This document shows positions 1 through 9,734 of a DNA stretch of 64,000 nucleotides, one piece after another. A program made the translations under genes and the position numbers. The stretch's first letter is position 1; the number at the start of each line of letters is the position of its first letter. The DNA comes from Klebsiella aerogenes KCTC 2190. Lineage in GTDB: Bacteria > Pseudomonadota > Gammaproteobacteria > Enterobacterales > Enterobacteriaceae. Below the pieces are notes generated by a model. That model saw only the letters and a list, made by a program, of their open reading frames with translations, made no database searches and was not told the DNA's origin. The DNA lies in NCBI RefSeq assembly GCF_000215745.1, contig NC_015663.1:4994780-5058779 (forward strand), given 5' to 3'.

Positions 1-507
1 GGCATCGATATTGTTACTGTGCAACTCCGATGGGGGAGATTTGATAGTTTCATTAGTGCCAATATCGTACCACTTACCGTAGGAATTGCATCGTATACCC
101 AATGAATCATAAACAGATAATGATTTCATTGTATTTATATCAAATCGAACCAAGGGCACGGAAAATAATGCGACTTCTTTATTTCGTTTATCGCCTGCAA
201 TGTCGAGTAATTTATCTAAATCAGACCCTTCAATTCTTGCATCAGGATTCAATAGCAATATCCATTCAGAGTTTCCTGATCTTTCAATCGCTAAGTTATT
301 GCCTGCTACAAACCCTACATTATCATGTTTCTCTATGATCAGTTCATGTTTTGTCTTTAAAGCATCTAAATAAGAAGTATCAGTAGAGCCAGAATCAACT
401 ATTCTTACTAAGAGTTTATTTATTGATGTTTCAAGCCCATCAAGAGCCCACTGTATATGCTTTTGGCTATTATATGTAACAATGATTACGACACATGAGT
501 GAGACAT
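1..507 (-). CDS. Family 2 glycosyltransferase, partial (3' end outside window)
   Basis: The reading frame starts at the ATG complement at 505-507 and runs open for 169 codons to the window edge, so the C-terminus is missing. The N-terminus has the GT-A pattern of family 2 glycosyltransferases: VVIIVTYNSQ followed by IVDSGSTD, then NVGFVAGNNLAIE and LLLNPDA, the last being the DxD-like nucleotide-sugar and metal site. GFVAGNN and NPDA are common in rhamnosyl- and galactosyl-type family 2 enzymes. It is the most promoter-distal capsule gene visible, 29 bp after the preceding glycosyltransferase. The role, adding one sugar of the capsule repeat unit on undecaprenyl diphosphate at the cytoplasmic face, is inferred from context. 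Donor and acceptor cannot be read from the sequence. The DNA is AT-rich, as is usual for the variable part of capsule loci. Confidence 0.85.
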   Translation of the reverse strand, partial: MSHSCVVIIVTYNSQKHIQWALDGLETSINKLLVRIVDSGSTDTSYLDALKTKHELIIEKHDNVGFVAGNNLAIERSGNSEWILLLNPDARIEGSDLDKLLDIAGDKRNKEVALFSVPLVRFDINTMKSLSVYDSLGIRCNSYGKWYDIGTNETIKSPPSELHSNNIDA

Positions 508-536
508 TTAAGGCTTCCCTTGAGCAGATACTTTAA

Positions 537-1394
537 TTATTTATTACCAGAAAAAGACTGAAGCGCATACTTAATCATATACTTAGGTGTTCTTCTTTTA
601 ATACTCCATATAATAGAATCGATAGGCTTTGCCTTTTTCTCCTCGGTTGAAATTATAAAGTTCATAAATTTCAAATGTTCATCAATATATATATCTTTAT
701 TTCGATCTCTTAAATCAATAAGCGATGAACTCAAGGGGTAACTTTTGGAGACTCTTTTTTCATCTATACCATGATCATGGTGCATTATATATGTTGCTAT
801 TGGCAACCGAATAAACTCACCAAATTTATGCGAAAGCCTTAGCCAAGTATCCCAATCCTGCAGCCTTCTAGCTCTAATGTCAAATCCACCTATAGCTTTC
901 AATCTTTCTGTTAATGTGAATATCTGGTTTGATGCGACATTATCGAATAACATATCGACATATGTTAATTTTTCAACACTGTTCGTGTTATAATATTTTT
1001 TGGTTTTCCCATCAGAAAATCGTTCAATAAAGTCACAACAGATGAATGAATACTTGTTATCCCAAGCTTCAATAAACTGAGATATACGCTCAGGCAAAAA
1101 CTCATCATCATCATCTAAGCCGGTAATATACTCACCTTGCGCGTGAAAAATACCTAGATTCCTCGCAGCACAAGCACCTTTACTTGTGTCGTTGCGGAAA
1201 TAGTGAATACGAGCGTCTTCTCGAATCAGTCCTTCTACATATGCTTGGGTACCATCAGCAGAAGCATCATCGCAAATGATTATCTCAATGTTTTGATAAC
1301 TTTGGTCTTTAACCGAACGAAGTGCGCGTTTTAGTTTTTCCAGGCGGTTACAGGTTGTTATATAAACACTTACCAGTGGCGTTCTGCTATGCAT
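537..1394 (-). CDS. Family 2 glycosyltransferase (WcaA-like)
   Basis: The 285-residue protein opens with SVYITTCNR and has IIICDDASADGT, then GACAARNLGIFHAQGEYITGLDDDDE, a GT-A fold with an acidic metal site at about residues 94-98. This arrangement resembles the colanic acid enzyme WcaA and related family 2 transferases. There are no membrane segments, so it should act in the cytoplasm on lipid-linked intermediates. It lies 146 bp downstream of the previous glycosyltransferase, in the same AT-rich minus-strand capsule operon. Family membership is secure; the sugar transferred is unknown, so no gene symbol is given. Confidence 0.88.
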   Translation of the reverse strand: MHSRTPLVSVYITTCNRLEKLKRALRSVKDQSYQNIEIIICDDASADGTQAYVEGLIREDARIHYFRNDTSKGACAARNLGIFHAQGEYITGLDDDDEFLPERISQFIEAWDNKYSFICCDFIERFSDGKTKKYYNTNSVEKLTYVDMLFDNVASNQIFTLTERLKAIGGFDIRARRLQDWDTWLRLSHKFGEFIRLPIATYIMHHDHGIDEKRVSKSYPLSSSLIDLRDRNKDIYIDEHLKFMNFIISTEEKKAKPIDSIIWSIKRRTPKYMIKYALQSFSGNK

Positions 1395-1540
1395 TTTACA
1401 CTCTCTCTTAAATTGACGAACGAACCTGAGACCTCACCTTGCAGCGTTAATGAATAGATTCGTGAAACAGCAACGATGACGCGCTTAGCGATTCTAATTT
1501 CCAGATGGCATTTCATCTCACGCCAATTGTTGAATACTTA

Positions 1541-2449
1541 TTACCCCCAGTAACGTTTATGCATACTGAGGGACTTGATTAGATTTTTCGGCAACCGAGT
1601 ATACTGCAAGCCAATTTTATAACCTATTATTTTCATTAAGTTATTAATGCAAGCTATCGGAATCCACAAAGGGGCTTTTTTCAATAAAAACGAAAACTCA
1701 GATAAAATAAATTTTTTACCCTCGCCCCCAGCGCCGCCTATTTTATTTCTTATCCATGCTTCATCCTTATGAAACACGCCTATATCAAAATAGCGTTTAA
1801 ACTCTTCAATCGCATTGTAATTGTGAGAGTGTTTAACTATCGCATTTGCTACATAGGCAACTCTGTATCCATTCAGAATAGCTTTTGCTGTAAAATACAT
1901 ATCTTCACAAAGGATTGTGTCGGAAGGAAAACCTCCCAGCGAATTAAAAATTGATAATCTATATGCTGAAAAGGAATTAGACATGAAAACTGTCTTCAAT
2001 CCCATCTCAGGTATATCTTCTGCACTACAAACATATCCTTTGGAAGGATAATTGAACATTCTGGCATGTGTTGCTAAAGGATTAGCATTATCATGCGGGA
2101 GTTGCCTGCCGTATGCGCAAGCAACTCTATCGTCATTAAATACAGAAACAATATTCTCTATGAATCCTGGTTGTGGAATCGCATCCTGAGTGAGAAAAAT
2201 TACCACATCATACTGATTATTTACTCTTTCTACCGCAAGATTTCTTGTTCCGCCATGGTTGAAATCATGGCCTGCAATAGTAAGTAAATCAAATCCCGCT
2301 TCTTCCGCAATTTGTGGCGTATTATCTTTACTACTTGAATCAATTACTTGCACTAATAAATTTTCAGGGGCATTTTTTCTAAGGTTATCGACAACCTGTT
2401 GCCAAAGTTCGCCACCATTGTATGTTGGTATTGCTATATAATATTTCAT
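1541..2449 (-). CDS. Family 2 glycosyltransferase, probable rhamnosyltransferase
   Basis: The 302-residue protein has the family 2 start YIAIPTYNGG, the VIDSSSKDNT strand and an FNHGGTRNLA segment followed by IFLTQDA. The HGGTRN segment together with a TQDA metal site is typical of rhamnosyltransferases of the RfbF/WbbL group, so a rhamnose-containing capsule is a reasonable inference, but the substrate is not proven. The conserved catalytic-side CEDMYF segment is present near residue 180. The gene begins 35 bp after the natural end of wbaP (2485), the usual position for the enzyme adding the second or third sugar. Confidence 0.87.
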   Translation of the reverse strand: MKYYIAIPTYNGGELWQQVVDNLRKNAPENLLVQVIDSSSKDNTPQIAEEAGFDLLTIAGHDFNHGGTRNLAVERVNNQYDVVIFLTQDAIPQPGFIENIVSVFNDDRVACAYGRQLPHDNANPLATHARMFNYPSKGYVCSAEDIPEMGLKTVFMSNSFSAYRLSIFNSLGGFPSDTILCEDMYFTAKAILNGYRVAYVANAIVKHSHNYNAIEEFKRYFDIGVFHKDEAWIRNKIGGAGGEGKKFILSEFSFLLKKAPLWIPIACINNLMKIIGYKIGLQYTRLPKNLIKSLSMHKRYWG

Positions 2450-2484
2450 ATTAATTTCCTATCTGACATACCATAATGATGCAA

Positions 2485-3909
2485 TTAGTATGCGCCATCC
2501 TTTTTTAATACAACACTAATGGTTTTGAACAAAATAGCAATATCGTTCCACATAGACCAATTTTTAACGTACCAGGCGTCTAAATAAACTCTGGTTTCAT
2601 AATCCACATCACTGCGCCCGCTTACCTGCCAAAGGCCAGTCATTCCTGGTTTGCTTAATAAATAATAATCAACTTCATCATTATATCTTTCAAGTTCAGC
2701 CGTAATAATTGGTCACGGCCCTACTAAACTCATTTCCCCCTTCAATACATTAAATAATTGAGGCAACTCATCTAGACTTGTACGTCTTAGAAAACCACCA
2801 ATTTTTGTAATACGAGGGTCATTCTTCAATTTAAAAGTTGCATCCCATTCTTCTCTTGCAGCGGGATCATTTTCAAGTAATTCCTGTAACACTTCTTTGG
2901 AGTTAATCACCATAGACCTGAATTTTAAACACTTGAATGGTTTTCCGTCTTTGCCAATTCTTTCATGTCCATAAATAGCTGGCCCACCATCTTTTTTCAC
3001 TTTCTGACTTATGTATATAAGGACAGGTGAAAGCAAGGTGATAATCGCGAGGGAACCAATAATATCAAAGACTCTTTTTAATATTCTTGAGGATAATTTA
3101 GCCAGGTTCTGTTGTACTCGAAAAATCATGACCTCATGACTAAAAATAAATGACATATCTGTACTATCTAATGGCATCCCGCGGAGCGTAGGAATGACAG
3201 ATACGTATCGGTATCCTCTAATCATGAAGTTTCTAAGCCAAGTGTTTCTTACCTCACCTTGGTCCGATTCGACAGCAACTATAAATTGTGTTTTTTTATC
3301 AATAGTATTCAACCAATCTATGTCGTTTTCCAGGACTCGGATTCCATCAATATTTTCCCCCCCTGAGACTTTACCTGTACTGCTGATAAAACCGACAATG
3401 ATTAAGCCTAAGTTTCTTTCGCTGCTGATTGCTTTATAAGCATCGTGAGCATTTGTACCACTTCCTATAATCCAGGTATCGCGTCGCCAAAAGCCTACAG
3501 CGTCCAGAATACGTTTTGTTAACATTCTGAATACAGGAACTAAAAGAAGGACAAAAAACCAACTTAATACCCATAAAAAGCGTGAAAATGACCATGTCGT
3601 AAACGCCATTACAGCTATTTCGATGATTGCAAAAATAGTCAGTGTCCGCAAAATTTCTTTTAGTTCAAACCAAAATGTCTTTCTATAGAAGTAATGTCTT
3701 AATCGAACTGAAAACCATCCAATGCAACAAAATGCTAAAACCCAGTGTAATGCAATCCAGCCATCCAGATTACTCATTGCAGTTAGGTCTACGTCGTCCA
3801 TAACTCCGGAAAGAATAACTATAGCCAACCATGGTGATATAACAAAACCTAAAAAATCAGATAATGCCAATGCAAGACTGACTGTCAAATTTCTGACGAG
3901 AAGCGTCAT
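2485..3909 (-). pseudogene. wbaP: Undecaprenyl-phosphate galactose phosphotransferase WbaP, interrupted by in-frame TGA
   Basis: The product would transfer galactose-1-phosphate to undecaprenyl phosphate, the first step of capsule repeat-unit synthesis. The encoded protein resembles Salmonella WbaP along its length: several N-terminal membrane helices, WFSVRLRHYFYRK, a Rossmann-like middle part, FIFSHEVM, then the sugar-transferase domain with KRVFDIIGS, GPAIYGHERIG, KFRSM, DPRI and TSLDELPQLFNVLKG. The frame stops at a TGA (complement of 2713-2715) after residue 398, exactly where the family has Arg in the motif SLVGPRPI. Downstream, the same frame continues with PIITAELERY, KPGMTGLWQVSGR and an LKKDGAY end at 2485, giving a normal length of 474 codons. 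One CGA-to-TGA transition explains it. The truncated product lacks 76 residues of the catalytic domain and should be inactive. Alternatives are a sequence error or partial UGA readthrough. Confidence 0.88.
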
Positions 3910-4015
3910 GATTCCCTCTCAATATTTTATTTAGTGAGGTATGATTTAGATATTAACTCTAGAAATAATTCGAATTTTAATCAGCGGCCAATCTTAGACT
4001 GGCCGCAATAGGATA

Positions 4016-6178
4016 TTATTTGTCGTCTGTATACGAGTAACCATAATGATTATACCCGTATCCATAATAACTGCTGGCTTTTTTAACTACACCATTTAAT
4101 ATACAACCTTTAACCAAGATACCGCTCTGCTCAAACCTTTTAATACTGACTTCTATTTCTTTTGCTGTATTCTGCTCAAAGCGTGTTACGAGTAGAGTGG
4201 TGCCTACATAGTTTCCAATTATCGCGGCATCAGTGACTGCCAGTATTGGCGGTGTATCCACAATGACTAAGTCATAATGTTCATTAGCCCAACCAATTAA
4301 CTCACCAAACTTTTTATGCATTAAAAGCTCCGCAGGATTTGGCGGCACCATACCTCGAGGAATAAAATCGAATCCAACAGAAGTTACCGATTTGATGATG
4401 TTTTCGCTTTTAACTTGCCCTGATAAGAAGTCGGATAACCCCTTTTCATTATCAACTTTAAATAGTTTATGGGAATAACCTTTGCGTAAATCGGCATCAA
4501 TAAATAGTACTTTTTGGCCAGTTTGCGCGATTATAGCTGCTAAGTTTGAACTTACAAATGTTTTACCGGCATTTGGGCTAGCACCAGAAATCATCAGTAC
4601 ATTATTTCGAGACTCCATCATGGCAAAATGCAAACTTGTACGAAGTCCTCTAATAGCTTCAATTGCCAAATCTGCAGGGTTATCGATAGCTAGCAGATCC
4701 TGAATTTGATGCTTGCCGTCGAAAATCCCTTTATTGTATCTGGCGCTTTTAATATTCCTTTCTGCGACAGGAATACTTGCATATACATTAATGCCAAGCT
4801 CTTCCAACTGCTCTGGAGTTTCAATACCACGTCGTAAGAACACCCGGATTAGTACAATGGCTACTGAAACCATACCGCCGAGAATAATCCCTAGCAGCAC
4901 AACCAAGATCTTATTAGGTTTTACAGGTTTTGGTTGCGTGATGCCATCATCAATTATTCTCACATTGCCTATAGCACTCGATTTTGCAATATTGAGTTCT
5001 TGTTGACGATTAAGCAATTGCATATATATTGCTCGCCCGGAATCAACGTCTCGATTTAGCCTTAATATTTCTTGCTGCGTTTTCGGCATTTCAGCTACTT
5101 TTTTATTTAGCTTTCCTTTTTCTTCCTGCAGCGTTTTTCTTTTCTCAAGCAATGCCTTATAAGTAGGATGCTCTTTTGTATATAACTGAGAAACTTCAGC
5201 TTCTCGGAATGTTAAAGTGTTTAACTGGTTATCAACGTTAACTATTTGGTCAAGTATAGATTTTGCTTCTAGCGACAAGTCTACTGAATCATTTTGACGT
5301 CTATACGCATTTAACTTGTCTTCAGCATTGTCCAAATCATTTCTTACTTGAGGCAGCTGCTGATTCAAAAATTCAAGGCTCTTCGCATCTTGCGCCGCTT
5401 CTCTTGATATATTCTGGGCTAGATAGTTATAGCTAATGTGGTCGATGATTTTCTTAACTTGCACAGGATTATCACCTGTTAAAGTCAATGTCAATATGCC
5501 AGAATCTTTACCTTCATCCATTACAATGAAGTTATTTTGCAAATTCGTAATTGCTTGCAGTCGGGATATATATGTTAATGTAAATTCATTCCCTGGGTTT
5601 GCATCAATAGAATTGACTTTTATCGAAACCCCTGAGCTTTGCTTCAGTTGTCCGACAACGCCTTCAAATTCAATACCATCGCCACTGAACTTATAATGCG
5701 AGCTATCTATTACTTCAATATTGAAATTCAATGGCAAACTTTCTGTACTACCTTCGATACTAAATTGCGAAATATTGATGTCACCATCACTATTTCCCAT
5801 TAAGCGCGACCATCCTCGACCAAATATTGGAAAATATTTTCTGGATATTACGGCTTGTAAATTTAGATCATCAACCGTTTTCCCTATAATCATCCTTGAC
5901 TGTAATAAGGCAATCTCCGGTGCGGATTGTGGTTGCCCATTCGGAAGAATATCGCTTAAATTACTAAGTATCGCATTTGCTTGTTTCTTCTCCACCTGTA
6001 TCATAGCATCAGCTTGATAAATCGGTGTTGCAAATAAAACATACACCAACGCGATAAGGGTAAATAAAGATGTAATGGCAATAATTAATTTACGATGATC
6101 GATTAATTCACCAATGAGTCGACCTAAATCAATATCATTAGTATCTACAGTATTAGGTTTCTTGATTGCTGATGGCAT
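4016..6178 (-). CDS. wzc: Tyrosine autokinase and polysaccharide co-polymerase Wzc
   Basis: Wzc is an inner-membrane oligomer that controls capsule polymerisation and export with Wza through cycles of tyrosine phosphorylation. The 720-residue protein has an N-terminal Wzz domain between two membrane helices (about residues 33-52 and 425-447), a long periplasmic coiled-coil section, and a C-terminal BY-kinase with Walker A GASPNAGKT near residue 540, Walker A' VLFIDADLRKG and Walker B LVIVDTPP. The last 20 residues hold a cluster of seven tyrosines (SSYYGYGYNHYGYSY), the autophosphorylation tail. Length and domain order are normal. It sits 14 bp after wzb, whose phosphatase removes the tail phosphates, and 106 bp before wbaP. 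Confidence 0.97.
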   Translation of the reverse strand: MPSAIKKPNTVDTNDIDLGRLIGELIDHRKLIIAITSLFTLIALVYVLFATPIYQADAMIQVEKKQANAILSNLSDILPNGQPQSAPEIALLQSRMIIGKTVDDLNLQAVISRKYFPIFGRGWSRLMGNSDGDINISQFSIEGSTESLPLNFNIEVIDSSHYKFSGDGIEFEGVVGQLKQSSGVSIKVNSIDANPGNEFTLTYISRLQAITNLQNNFIVMDEGKDSGILTLTLTGDNPVQVKKIIDHISYNYLAQNISREAAQDAKSLEFLNQQLPQVRNDLDNAEDKLNAYRRQNDSVDLSLEAKSILDQIVNVDNQLNTLTFREAEVSQLYTKEHPTYKALLEKRKTLQEEKGKLNKKVAEMPKTQQEILRLNRDVDSGRAIYMQLLNRQQELNIAKSSAIGNVRIIDDGITQPKPVKPNKILVVLLGIILGGMVSVAIVLIRVFLRRGIETPEQLEELGINVYASIPVAERNIKSARYNKGIFDGKHQIQDLLAIDNPADLAIEAIRGLRTSLHFAMMESRNNVLMISGASPNAGKTFVSSNLAAIIAQTGQKVLFIDADLRKGYSHKLFKVDNEKGLSDFLSGQVKSENIIKSVTSVGFDFIPRGMVPPNPAELLMHKKFGELIGWANEHYDLVIVDTPPILAVTDAAIIGNYVGTTLLVTRFEQNTAKEIEVSIKRFEQSGILVKGCILNGVVKKASSYYGYGYNHYGYSYTDDK

Positions 6179-6192
6179 GGCCTATTTCCTGA

Positions 6193-6630
6193 TTATTTTG
6201 CGCCTAGCTTTTTGATCCAGAGCTGACCGGCTTGATCTATTAAAGTATAGACAGCTGAAAATGCATCTTCGCTCTTGCGATATGGGTCTGGTATATCCCG
6301 TTGTTGAATCCAGTGCCCAAAAAGCATGGTTTTTCCTCTAGCCTCAGGAGCTATACGGCCAATTTGCTCAATATGACTTTTTTCCATGGCAAGGATTAAA
6401 TCATATTGTCTCCCAATTGATGACGTGAACTGTCGGCCTTTATGTCCTTCAAGCGAAATGCCATGCATTGATGCAATTTTGCTCGCGGTACTGTCAGCCT
6501 CATGATCTACTAAGGCTCCAGTTCCAGCAGAGTCAATACGCAAATTTGGTAGAGCTAACCGTAAATAGCGCTCACCAATTGGCGAGCGGCAAATATTTCC
6601 TGTGCAAACTACAAGTATTGAATTAAACAT
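6193..6630 (-). CDS. wzb: Low-molecular-weight protein-tyrosine phosphatase Wzb
   Basis: This 145-residue cytoplasmic phosphatase dephosphorylates the Wzc tyrosine tail. The P-loop CX5R appears at residues 9-15 (VCTGNICRS) and the general-acid DPY motif appears near residue 115 (IPDPYRKSED). Length and both motifs are standard for the family. Its start codon overlaps the last base of wza, suggesting translational coupling within wza-wzb-wzc. Confidence 0.97.
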   Translation of the reverse strand: MFNSILVVCTGNICRSPIGERYLRLALPNLRIDSAGTGALVDHEADSTASKIASMHGISLEGHKGRQFTSSIGRQYDLILAMEKSHIEQIGRIAPEARGKTMLFGHWIQQRDIPDPYRKSEDAFSAVYTLIDQAGQLWIKKLGAK

Positions 6631-7769
6631 TAATTAGGCCATCTCTTAATATAACGAGCCGTCTCAGTTATATTGTATACACCAGTGATCGTTGGTATGA
6701 GCTGAGAGATAACTCTATTCCAACGTACAATCGGTGTTGTCGTAACATAAACAATATCATACGGCTCTAATTGGAATTCTGTACCTAATATCATTGAAGA
6801 TGCATCTTGTGCATTTAATTGATATATGTTCGCAATCTTGCCATTTTTATCACCCTTCAACTGCCGGATAACAAAAATACCTGTAGCATCACTTGAATTC
6901 TGCGAAATACCATCGGCGTTGCCAAGTGCTTCGGCAAGAGTCATGCCACTACGATCCATTTTTAATGTCGTTTGTTTACCGACCTCACCCATAACAAAGA
7001 CTTTCAAATCATCATTTCGTGGGACAAATAATATGTCACCTGGATATAATAGGTGGTTTTGCGATAAATCACCTTTCTGCATTAATGCATACAGTGATAT
7101 TTTTGTATCTTTACCATTATGCGTAAGAATAACATTACGCCAATCAGCATCAGCTGCCAGCCCACCCGCGGCATTGATAGCATCCATTACAGTCAGCGGT
7201 ATATTTGTTATAGACTGCTTACCAGAGTTAGCCACCTCTCCAGTTACATAAACTTTTTGTGAGCGGAATGCTGCGACGCTAACATCAACCTGCGGACTTT
7301 CAATATAAGTGGTAAGTCGATTTGTTATTTCTTGTCTTACCTGACTTAGCGTTTTCCCTGCGACTTGTACTTTACCTATGTAAGGATAAAAAATTGTTCC
7401 GTCTGAATTAACCCAGTTACCTGTATCACTGGCACTACGATACTGACCAGCTGGTGTAGTCAGTTCGGGATGATCCCAGACTGTTACCATAAGGACATCA
7501 CCAATACCAATATGATATTCATAACTTTTTAAGAGATTATCCAACTGCGGGTTAGAACGAGCTATCACTGGTGATGGTTTAAGCTGCTCGACTAATCCAG
7601 GTGTCATCGGATACACATTGACCAACTTATCCAGATCATAATCACTATCCGGAAGCTCAACTACATTTTTGCGCAGACTATTAAGCCCCTGACCCGGAAC
7701 TATTGTACAACCTGCCAAAAAACTGATTGCCACCGCCACTGCTGAAACCCTAACAATTATTTTCTTCAT
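6630..7769 (-). CDS. wza: Outer-membrane polysaccharide export lipoprotein Wza
   Basis: Wza forms the octameric outer-membrane channel for capsule export. The 379-residue precursor has a lipoprotein signal with lipobox LAGC (Cys about residue 21), and the polysaccharide export domain begins around [19 protein letters not shown], followed by SLBB-type repeats. The C-terminal amphipathic segment ([31 protein letters not shown]) is the helix that forms the outer-membrane pore. Length is normal. It follows wzi by 122 bp and overlaps wzb by one base. Confidence 0.97.
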   Translation of the reverse strand: MKKIIVRVSAVAVAISFLAGCTIVPGQGLNSLRKNVVELPDSDYDLDKLVNVYPMTPGLVEQLKPSPVIARSNPQLDNLLKSYEYHIGIGDVLMVTVWDHPELTTPAGQYRSASDTGNWVNSDGTIFYPYIGKVQVAGKTLSQVRQEITNRLTTYIESPQVDVSVAAFRSQKVYVTGEVANSGKQSITNIPLTVMDAINAAGGLAADADWRNVILTHNGKDTKISLYALMQKGDLSQNHLLYPGDILFVPRNDDLKVFVMGEVGKQTTLKMDRSGMTLAEALGNADGISQNSSDATGIFVIRQLKGDKNGKIANIYQLNAQDASSMILGTEFQLEPYDIVYVTTTPIVRWNRVISQLIPTITGVYNITETARYIKRWPN

Positions 7770-7891
7770 AATGTCACATCATTAATAAACCAAAATTTGC
7801 CAATTTCTGAGTCGCTGTGCTAAGTCATGACTGGTCGAAAGTACATAGCAATCACATCAGCCATTTTTATACTCATTGCACAGCGTTAATT

Positions 7892-9325
7892 TTATAAACT
7901 AAATGGAATTTCAATCCCGGCGCTGGCACCAACATCATCGCTATCGCTGTTATCGGCATCGGTGTACCAAAGATTAGTGTTCAAGCGAACTGACTTGTAA
8001 ACATCTCCACTCCAACCCAATTGAACACCCTTCAAGGTATCCGAATGAGGGAATGCTTCATTAATAGATTGGTCTTTGGGGTTGACCTTTGCGTACACCA
8101 AACGGGTGCTCCAGCGCTGATTATCCTCTGTTACCAGTTCAATCTTACCGGCAAATAACTGGCCATCGCCACCCATTGCATCACCGAGAGGATAACCCTG
8201 CTGGTAGTAACCATCTTTATAGATGTGATGGGTATAACTGTAACCCGTACGATCCATATTCGTACGAGTATCATGCGCTTCCACATACCAGTTAACCGCA
8301 TTTTTCCCCCAGCCATGATGACCTTCGATACCACCCAGGTACATATTTGCCGAAGGTAAACCACCTGCTTCATCCTCACCAATCATCTGGCCATAGAAGC
8401 TGACAGGCCACCCTAATGTAGGTTCAAGCTTAAATTTAAAGTCGAAGCCTGCAAGTTGGTTACCAGGTTCATTATCGGTACCGGTATTATCCTGTCCGGT
8501 AAACCCGTCCCAGAAACTGCTAAATGACTGCGGGCGCCCCTCCCCACCCCACTGCATAATGCGTGAGGCACCAAGTTCCAGCGACTGGAATGGTGAGAAG
8601 GTCAAACGACCACCGATGATTTTGGTATGCGGCACAGCCGTATACTGGTTCATCTGGCTGGCGGAAATTTGATACTGCCACGGGCCAATCCAGCGCAGCC
8701 ACCATGTCTCCGGAGCAGCTTGCTCTGCGCGCTGCATTAAAAAACCGGTCATCGGTCTGGCTGCATCTCCGCGGATCAGGCTGCCTTCATAACCAGGCCC
8801 CCACCATTGCGGCACCTGACCAAATGATAACCACTGGTTCCAGAATTTGACGGCACCATATGCGCCATTGGCATTAAAACGTGAACCGTTGCTAATACGT
8901 TCGCCACCTTCAACATTGCCCTGCAGATGCACATCCCACCACTCACCGCTGTTATTAAAAGCGAGAGAGAGCGAGTTATCTGCCGGCTGGCTTTGGCCAA
9001 AGCCCTGTGGCGTACCTGGTTGGTCAGTCGACGTATAGCCGCTAACGCGAAAATCCGCCTTCAGATTAGAAAGCCGCTGATTGATGCGCGCCAGTACGAC
9101 TTGTTCAGAGGAATATGAAGGTTTTGCTTTTTTCAACGCTCGAGTGATTTCTTCCTGACTGAGCGGCCAGGTGGAAAGACTGAGATGAATGACCCCACGA
9201 TCGGAAAGCCATGCCAGATCGTTACGCAGTTCATTATCATTTTGCACCAATCCAGCTGCATATACCTGTGAGCTAACTGATGCAACCAGACCCAAAGCAA
9301 GTGCGATACGAGCAATTTTCATCAT
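7892..9325 (-). CDS. wzi: Capsule surface-attachment protein Wzi
   Basis: Wzi is an outer-membrane beta-barrel lectin that retains capsule on the cell surface; its gene is used for capsule typing in Klebsiella. The 477-residue precursor carries a signal peptide (KIARIALALGLVASVSS, cleavage after VYA) and ends in a strand terminating in aromatic or aliphatic residues (GIEIPFSL), as outer-membrane barrels do. Aromatic-rich segments such as WGPGYEGSLIRGDAARPMTG are recognisable Wzi sequence. It is the first gene after the JUMPStart leader, about 316 bases downstream of the ops element. Base composition is closer to the core genome than wza-wbaP. Confidence 0.95.
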   Translation of the reverse strand: MMKIARIALALGLVASVSSQVYAAGLVQNDNELRNDLAWLSDRGVIHLSLSTWPLSQEEITRALKKAKPSYSSEQVVLARINQRLSNLKADFRVSGYTSTDQPGTPQGFGQSQPADNSLSLAFNNSGEWWDVHLQGNVEGGERISNGSRFNANGAYGAVKFWNQWLSFGQVPQWWGPGYEGSLIRGDAARPMTGFLMQRAEQAAPETWWLRWIGPWQYQISASQMNQYTAVPHTKIIGGRLTFSPFQSLELGASRIMQWGGEGRPQSFSSFWDGFTGQDNTGTDNEPGNQLAGFDFKFKLEPTLGWPVSFYGQMIGEDEAGGLPSANMYLGGIEGHHGWGKNAVNWYVEAHDTRTNMDRTGYSYTHHIYKDGYYQQGYPLGDAMGGDGQLFAGKIELVTEDNQRWSTRLVYAKVNPKDQSINEAFPHSDTLKGVQLGWSGDVYKSVRLNTNLWYTDADNSDSDDVGASAGIEIPFSL

Positions 9326-9641
9326 TGTTCAAGTTCCATTTACGAGTCCCTTCCCACCAGGTGGGTACGGCAATGGGGATTTTTAAGAATCAGGAGCTTA
9401 TGAGTTCGACAAGCCTATTTTTTACAACAGCGATCCATTGCCTCGATAGACAACATCCTCAAAGTACGAGCGGTTTGCTGTAAACGGATGTGAACTTAAC
9501 GCATTCATAATGTAAGCGATATTGGTTGCCAAGGCTACTTTCACGGCCTCAATAATGTGCACATGATCAGATGTCGATGACGTAGCTCGGCGTAGGGCTG
9601 ATTTACTCAGGCCTTTTCAATACGAGGAGGACCGGGGAACT

Positions 9642-9683
9642 GGATACGCTACCGCCCTTGGCTTAACAGCTACCAACGCACTG
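9642..9683 (-). promoter_or_regulatory. JUMPStart element with ops site (RfaH recruitment)
   Basis: Read on the minus strand, this stretch matches the conserved JUMPStart sequence found upstream of polysaccharide operons: it begins CAGTGC and contains GGTAGCTGTTAAGCC followed by the ops core GGCGGTAGCGTA (complement of 9645-9656). RfaH is known to load on RNA polymerase paused at ops and to suppress early termination in long operons. It sits about 316 bases before wzi, so it should act on the wzi-to-glycosyltransferase transcript. Confidence 0.93.
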
Positions 9684-9720
9684 TACCTCTTATCCAGCAA
9701 TTTTCTTTACGTCCTGTTGT

Positions 9721-9734
9721 TGGTTAATTAACCA
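9721..9734. repeat. Perfect 14-bp palindrome upstream of JUMPStart
   Basis: TGGTTAATTAACCA is perfectly self-complementary and lies about 40 bp upstream (in transcription direction) of the JUMPStart. It could be a regulator binding site for the wzi promoter; no specific regulator can be assigned. Confidence 0.4.

Noticed and set aside
9353..9365. CCCACC-A-GGTGGG inverted repeat 27 bases before wzi as an attenuator
   Set aside because: The stem is short, has no T run and too small a loop as drawn; noted only as a local repeat.
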